Positions 48,825 through 52,575 of a DNA stretch of 52,575 nt are shown in pieces (position 1 is the first letter of the stretch; each line of letters begins with the position of its first letter). Below the pieces are notes generated by a model that was given only the letters and a program-made list of their open reading frames with translations, was not told the DNA's origin and made no database searches. The DNA is taken from NCBI GenBank assembly GCA_001770175.1, contig MEQK01000045.1:1-52575 (forward strand), given 5' to 3'. The position numbers were made by a program, and so were the translations under genes. The stretch comes from Bdellovibrionales bacterium RIFOXYD1_FULL_55_31 (GTDB lineage Bacteria > Bdellovibrionota > UBA1018).

Positions 48825-50012
48825 ATGCGATATGATTTCACGGTAATTGGAGGAGGGATTGTCGGGCTATCGACGGGGATGGCTCTGGCGAAGCGTTTCC
48901 CAGCGGCAAAAATTCTTCTTCTCGAAAAGGAAAAGCACTGGTCAGCGCACCAGACCGGACGCAATAGCGGCGTCATTCACAGCGGGATTTATTACAAACC
49001 GGGGAGTCACAAAGCGGAGTTTTCGCGCCGGGGACGGCAGGCGCTCGTGGAGTTCTGCGGCGAGCACGGACTTCGTCATGAGCTTTGCGGCAAGTTGATC
49101 GTGGCGACCGTTGAGTGCGAGCTCCCACGCCTGGAAAAGTTATTCGAACGCGGATTGCAGCACGGACTTTCCGTTTCAAAACTCAACGCCCGGGAGGCCG
49201 CGGAAATCGAGCCCCATGTGAGTTGTCTTGCCGCGATCCGGGTGCCTGAAACCGGCATTGTCGATTACCGGCAGGTCAGTGAAAAGATCGCTGAGGTCCT
49301 GGTGCAAAAGGGCGCGGAACTCAGGCTTGAAACCGAGGTGAGGGGGGTTGAGCGACGCTCCGAAAGCTACCGGCTCGAAACTGCGCGCGAAACGTTCGAA
49401 ACGAGGGCGCTGATCAATTGTGCCGGTCTTCAAAGTGATCGGGTGGCGAGGCTTGCGGGTGCGAAGCCAGCCGCCAGAATTGTGCCGTTTCGAGGGGAGT
49501 ACTACGAACTTCGTCCCGGAAAGCGGCATCTCGCGAAACACCTGATCTACCCCGTGCCGAACCCCGACTTCCCGTTTCTCGGTGTTCACTTTACCCGGAT
49601 GATTGACGGAACGGTGCACGCCGGTCCCAACGCCGTATTGGCGCTCAAGCGGGAGGGGTATGGTTGGACGGAATTCAGCCTCCGCGACTTCACGGAAACC
49701 ATGATCTTTCCAGGCTTCTGGAAGCTTGCGTTGCGCAACATGGGCGAGGGCTCGAAAGAAATGTGGAGATCACTCAGCAAAAAGGCTTTTGTCAGGAATC
49801 TCCAAAGCCTGATCCCCGAGGTGACCGACGCCGATGTCGTGACCAGTCAATCGGGGGTCCGTGCTCAGGCCCTTTTACCGGATGGCCAACTGGTCGATGA
49901 CTTCCTGATCGAAAAAGACGTGAATGCCGTTCATGTCTTGAATGCCCCCTCTCCGGCGGCGACCTGTTCTATCGAAATAGGTCGGGCGATCGCGGAGATG
50001 TTGCCGGGGTAG
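48825..50012 (+). CDS. lhgO: FAD-dependent oxidoreductase, L-2-hydroxyglutarate oxidase (LhgO)-like
   Basis: A 395-residue DAO-fold flavoprotein. The dinucleotide-binding motif VIGGGIVGLSTG (G9, G11, G14) opens the protein, and HQTGRNSGVIHSGIYYKPGSHKA is the LhgO signature around the flavin. Further family features are GIVDYRQVSEKIAEVL, INCAGLQSDRVARLAG, PFRGEYYEL and LIYPVPNPDFPFLGVHFTR. LhgO oxidises L-2-hydroxyglutarate to 2-oxoglutarate with quinone as acceptor. It is coupled to a GT4 gene (2 bases apart) inside a glycan locus, so it may act on a sugar acid or support 2-oxoglutarate/glutamate supply for the aminotransferases; both are inference. ATG 48825 follows a G-rich ribosome site. 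Confidence 0.88.
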   Translation: MRYDFTVIGGGIVGLSTGMALAKRFPAAKILLLEKEKHWSAHQTGRNSGVIHSGIYYKPGSHKAEFSRRGRQALVEFCGEHGLRHELCGKLIVATVECELPRLEKLFERGLQHGLSVSKLNAREAAEIEPHVSCLAAIRVPETGIVDYRQVSEKIAEVLVQKGAELRLETEVRGVERRSESYRLETARETFETRALINCAGLQSDRVARLAGAKPAARIVPFRGEYYELRPGKRHLAKHLIYPVPNPDFPFLGVHFTRMIDGTVHAGPNAVLALKREGYGWTEFSLRDFTETMIFPGFWKLALRNMGEGSKEMWRSLSKKAFVRNLQSLIPEVTDADVVTSQSGVRAQALLPDGQLVDDFLIEKDVNAVHVLNAPSPAATCSIEIGRAIAEMLPG

Positions 50013-50038
50013 TCTGATTTGCTTTTGTAAACATAAAA

Positions 50039-50074
50039 TGCTACTTTAAATAAACATGTTTAAAAGAAGTAGCA
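50039..50074. repeat. 36-bp inverted repeat centred on the AAA ATPase start codon
   Basis: The left arm begins TGCTACTT and the right arm ends AAGTAGCA, with an inner perfect AAACATGTTT. Of 18 base pairs 14 match, the four mismatches forming one internal block. The centre (50056/50057) falls inside the ATG of the following gene. It could be an operator or an RNA hairpin hiding the start codon. The region is markedly more AT-rich than its surroundings. Confidence 0.8.
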
Positions 50075-51219
50075 GTTTAATTTCTAAGCCGCCGAAAAGG
50101 AGCTTCTTTCTGTGGGGCCCCCGCCAGACGGGTAAGACTTCGCTATTACGGGCGGCTTTCCCAGATGCACTATGGATTGATCTCTTGCACTCCGATCAAT
50201 TCGTGAAGTATCAACGCGATCCGTCCTTTCTACGGCAGGAGCTCTCGTTCGAGCAAAACGTCTCAAAACCAAGATTGATTATTGTCGATGAGATCCAAAA
50301 AGTTCCAGGGCTTCTGGATGAAATTCACTGGCTAATCGAGAACAGGAAATTTGCCTTCGGTTTGTGCGGATCGAGCGCCCGGAAGCTGAGGAGGGGGCAC
50401 GCGAACTTGCTTGGGGGAAGGGCAGACCGGTTCGAGCTGTTCGGCTTGGTCTCGCAGGAGTGCGGGCCAGCCTTCGATCTAGGTAAGTTTCTGAATTACG
50501 GATATTTGCCGAGCATTTTTCTTTCTGAAACTCCCGGGCGATCCATCAGGTCTTATTGTGCCGATTATTTGAAGGAAGAAATCGCCGCGGAAGGTTTGGT
50601 GCGAAATCTACCCGCATTTTCGAATTTCCTGGAGGTCGCCGCGCTTGGGGATACCGAGCAGATCAATTATTCCACGATAGCTCGCGATTGCGGCGTGTCC
50701 TCGCCGACTGTGAAAAGCTATTTCGAGGTTCTTGTGGACACTTTGATGGCGGCTTTTTTGCCCGCATTCACCAAACGTCCAAAACGTAGGATTATGCAGG
50801 TTCCGAAGCTCTATTTCTCAGATATCGGAGTAGTCAATTTTTTAGCTAAACGAGCCGAACTTAAGCCCGGATCCGAGCTTTTCGGGAAAGCGTTTGAGAA
50901 TTGGGTGTTTCACGAGCTGACCGCCCACCGCGCCTATACCGAGGCTTATTACGACCTCAGTTATTGGCGCCTTTCGACCGGGGTCGAGGTGGATTTTATC
51001 ATCGGGAATATGGAATTTGCCATCGAGGCTAAGGCTTCGGCCAAAGTCACACAGGATCATTTGAAAGGCCTTCGGGAGTTGAAGAAGGACCATCAGGAGA
51101 TCAAACGCCGATACCTCGTCTGTCTCGAGAAGATGCCCCGTCAAACCGATGATGGGATCACGATCCTGCCGTATGGGTTATTTGCCGAAAAGTTGTGGAA
51201 AAATGATCTTCTTAGATGA
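50056..51219 (+). CDS. AAA ATPase with C-terminal DUF4143 (AAA_14) domain
   Basis: A 387-residue protein with Walker A GPRQTGKTSLL (G21-T28) and Walker B LIIVDEIQKVP (D78, E79). CGSSARKL is the sensor-like step, followed by LLGGRADRFELFGL. A winged-helix-like part (YSTIARDCGVSSPTVKSYFEVL) precedes a C-terminal domain with GVEVDFIIG and FAIEAKASAK (about 310-325), a PD-(D/E)XK-like nuclease pattern typical of DUF4143. These proteins are widespread accessory genes of unknown role and show no link to glycan synthesis. AT-rich flanks and a plain look compared with its neighbours suggest transfer. The start codon lies in a 36-bp dyad, which points to autoregulation. No Shine-Dalgarno sequence is visible. 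Confidence 0.88.
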   Translation: MFKRSSSLISKPPKRSFFLWGPRQTGKTSLLRAAFPDALWIDLLHSDQFVKYQRDPSFLRQELSFEQNVSKPRLIIVDEIQKVPGLLDEIHWLIENRKFAFGLCGSSARKLRRGHANLLGGRADRFELFGLVSQECGPAFDLGKFLNYGYLPSIFLSETPGRSIRSYCADYLKEEIAAEGLVRNLPAFSNFLEVAALGDTEQINYSTIARDCGVSSPTVKSYFEVLVDTLMAAFLPAFTKRPKRRIMQVPKLYFSDIGVVNFLAKRAELKPGSELFGKAFENWVFHELTAHRAYTEAYYDLSYWRLSTGVEVDFIIGNMEFAIEAKASAKVTQDHLKGLRELKKDHQEIKRRYLVCLEKMPRQTDDGITILPYGLFAEKLWKNDLLR

Positions 51220-51304
51220 GCTTTAGCAGGAGAAATCCCTAGCCAACGACCCTGATTTTTGCGAAGAGTAGGGCATCACAACACCCTTCATTTCGGGAGG
51301 TTTC

Positions 51305-52575
51305 ATGAAAGTCGCGGTTATCGGGACGGGATATGTTGGACTGGTCGCGGGCGCTTGTTTTGCCGATTCCGGCAATACGGTTTATTGCGTTGATAACGAT
51401 CCGTCGAAGATCGACGCTCTCAAACGTGGAGTGATCCCGATTTACGAGCCGGGCCTGGAAACCTTGGTGAAGCGCAATTTCGCCGAGGGAAGGATGACCT
51501 TCACAACCTCGACCCGGGAAGCGGTCGCGGCGAGCGAGATCATCTTCATGGCCGTCGGCACCCCTCCCGGCGAAAACGGCGCGCCTGACATGAGTTACTT
51601 GAAGGCCGCCGCCGAGGAAGTCGCGAGATCGATGACCGGTTACCGGCTGATCGTGAATAAATCCACCGTACCGATCGGCTCGCATCGCGTGGTCGCCGAT
51701 TGGATGAGCCCTCATACCCGTCACGCTTTCGATGTCGTTAGCAATCCGGAATTTTTGAAAGAAGGCTCGGCGCTCGATGATTTTCTGAAGCCTGATCGCG
51801 TCGTGATCGGGACGGATAAGGAAGAGGTTTACAAAAAAATGGCTGACCTTTACGCCCCGTTCGTGCGTCAGGGCAACCCGATCCTCTGGATGGATCCGGT
51901 TTCCGCGGAGATGACGAAATACGCATGCAACGCATTTCTCGCGACTCGGATCAGCTTTATGAATGAGCTCGCGCTTCTCTGCGACAAGGTCGGTGGCGAT
52001 ATCGAGCAGGTTCGACGTGGAATGACCACGGACGCCAGAATCGGGAAGCACTTTCTCTATGCCGGTGTCGGATATGGCGGGTCTTGCTTTCCGAAGGACG
52101 TTCAGGCGCTGATGGCGACCGCCCGACGCGAAGACATCCCGATGGGCATCGTGAACGCTGTTGAGGACGCGAATGACCGGCAGAAGCGCCATTTGGTTTC
52201 GAAGGTGAAGGCTCATTTCGGCGGGGCTTCTCTCGCCGGGAAGACGTTCGCCATCTGGGGGCTTGCTTTCAAACCCAATACGGACGACATGCGCGAGGCT
52301 CCATCGACCGTCATCATTAACGAGTTGCTGAAGGCCGGAGCGAAGATCCAGGCCTTTGATCCCGTCGCGACCGAGACGGCGCGGGCGGTAATCGGTGACC
52401 GCATTCAATATTGCCATTCGGCTCAAGAGGCCCTGAAGAGCGCGGACGCGCTTCTTCTGGTGACGGAATGGAACGAATTTCGCCATCCCGATTTCGAGCA
52501 GATGAAGAGTTCGTTAAAGCAGCCGGTTATTTTTGACGGCCGGAACGTTTACAATCCCGAACAGCTGAGGAAACT
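51305..52575 (+). CDS. ugd: UDP-glucose 6-dehydrogenase, cut by the window edge
   Basis: The frame is open from ATG 51305 to the right edge (423 complete codons), near the full family length of 430-450. It starts VAVIGTGYVGLVAGACF (G7, G9, G12 of the NAD site) and has VGTPPGENGAPDMSYL, VNKSTVPIGSHR, SNPEFLKEGSALDDFLKPDRVVIG, and the active-site C261 in GVGYGGSCFPKD. WGLAFKPNTDDMREAPS and TEWNEFRHPDF belong to the C-terminal UDP-binding domain. It oxidises UDP-glucose to UDP-glucuronate with two NAD. This would feed the UDP-GlcA 4-epimerase at 38030. GGGAGG lies 4 bases before the ATG. The 85 bases between it and the ATPase gene show no clear promoter. Confidence 0.95.
   Translation, partial: MKVAVIGTGYVGLVAGACFADSGNTVYCVDNDPSKIDALKRGVIPIYEPGLETLVKRNFAEGRMTFTTSTREAVAASEIIFMAVGTPPGENGAPDMSYLKAAAEEVARSMTGYRLIVNKSTVPIGSHRVVADWMSPHTRHAFDVVSNPEFLKEGSALDDFLKPDRVVIGTDKEEVYKKMADLYAPFVRQGNPILWMDPVSAEMTKYACNAFLATRISFMNELALLCDKVGGDIEQVRRGMTTDARIGKHFLYAGVGYGGSCFPKDVQALMATARREDIPMGIVNAVEDANDRQKRHLVSKVKAHFGGASLAGKTFAIWGLAFKPNTDDMREAPSTVIINELLKAGAKIQAFDPVATETARAVIGDRIQYCHSAQEALKSADALLLVTEWNEFRHPDFEQMKSSLKQPVIFDGRNVYNPEQLRK

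Noticed and set aside
51239-52486. 415-codon minus-strand open frame at the right edge
   Set aside because: It is the shadow of the ugd gene, which is clearly coded on the plus strand and merely lacks a stop because the window ends.
1-52575. tRNA, rRNA, CRISPR array, insertion sequence or integrase
   Set aside because: I looked for cloverleaf-like segments, regularly spaced repeats and transposase motifs in the intergenic regions and translations and saw none; a profile search would be needed to exclude small RNAs.

Overview
The window is one continuous surface-polysaccharide (O-antigen or capsule type) biosynthesis locus from a Gram-negative bacterium. It holds sugar-nucleotide enzymes, about eight glycosyltransferases, two flippase-type proteins, two O-antigen polymerase/ligase-type proteins, a Wzz-like chain-length protein and many tailoring enzymes, all packed with start-stop overlaps. 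Base composition looks moderately GC-rich (judged by eye, not computed). No rRNA, tRNA, phage or IS gene was seen, so the phylum cannot be fixed; the O-unit machinery implies an outer membrane.

Left end (1-5.9 kb): a dead phosphomannomutase gene, a MurJ/MOP-family flippase on the minus strand, a decayed methyltransferase remnant and three minus-strand glycosyltransferases. Next (6.0-18.3 kb) comes a compact 12-gene plus-strand operon. It encodes the GDP-route legionaminic acid pathway (legB, legC, neuD-like, legI, legG, ptmE, legF), then an acetamidino-forming trio (HisF2, HisH, WbpG), an unrecognised protein that may be the transferase for this sugar, and a Wzy-like polymerase. The predicted product is CMP-activated legionaminic acid carrying an acetamidino group.

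Middle: 19.5-24.3 kb carries a WbpM-WbpL-Wzz-WbpV set, which would make and load the first QuiNAc- or FucNAc-type sugar on undecaprenyl phosphate. 24.3-27.5 kb is a minus-strand GDP-mannose dehydratase / sugar C-methyltransferase / SDR module for a C-methylated 6-deoxyhexose. After an acetyltransferase remnant and a methyltransferase comes a five-gene minus-strand operon (28.5-35.3 kb): DegT aminotransferase, radical SAM enzyme, methyltransferase, sugar N-formyltransferase and a 979-residue multi-pass protein with an N-terminal ectodomain. This operon is the best candidate for an undescribed sugar-modification system.

Right part: a cobalamin-type radical SAM protein, a DPM1-like glycosyltransferase, a UDP-glucuronate 4-epimerase paired with an asparagine-synthetase-like amidotransferase behind a clear sigma70 promoter, an ExoA-like glycosyltransferase, three methyltransferases, a Wzx flippase, a second O-antigen ligase/polymerase, a GT4 glycosyltransferase and an LhgO-type oxidoreductase. 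An AT-rich pocket holds an AAA ATPase of the DUF4143 type whose start codon lies at the centre of a large inverted repeat. The window ends inside a UDP-glucose 6-dehydrogenase gene, which would supply UDP-glucuronate to the epimerase.

Gene remnants at 0.3-1.2, 2.9-3.2 and 27.5-27.8 kb show that the locus has been gaining and losing genes.
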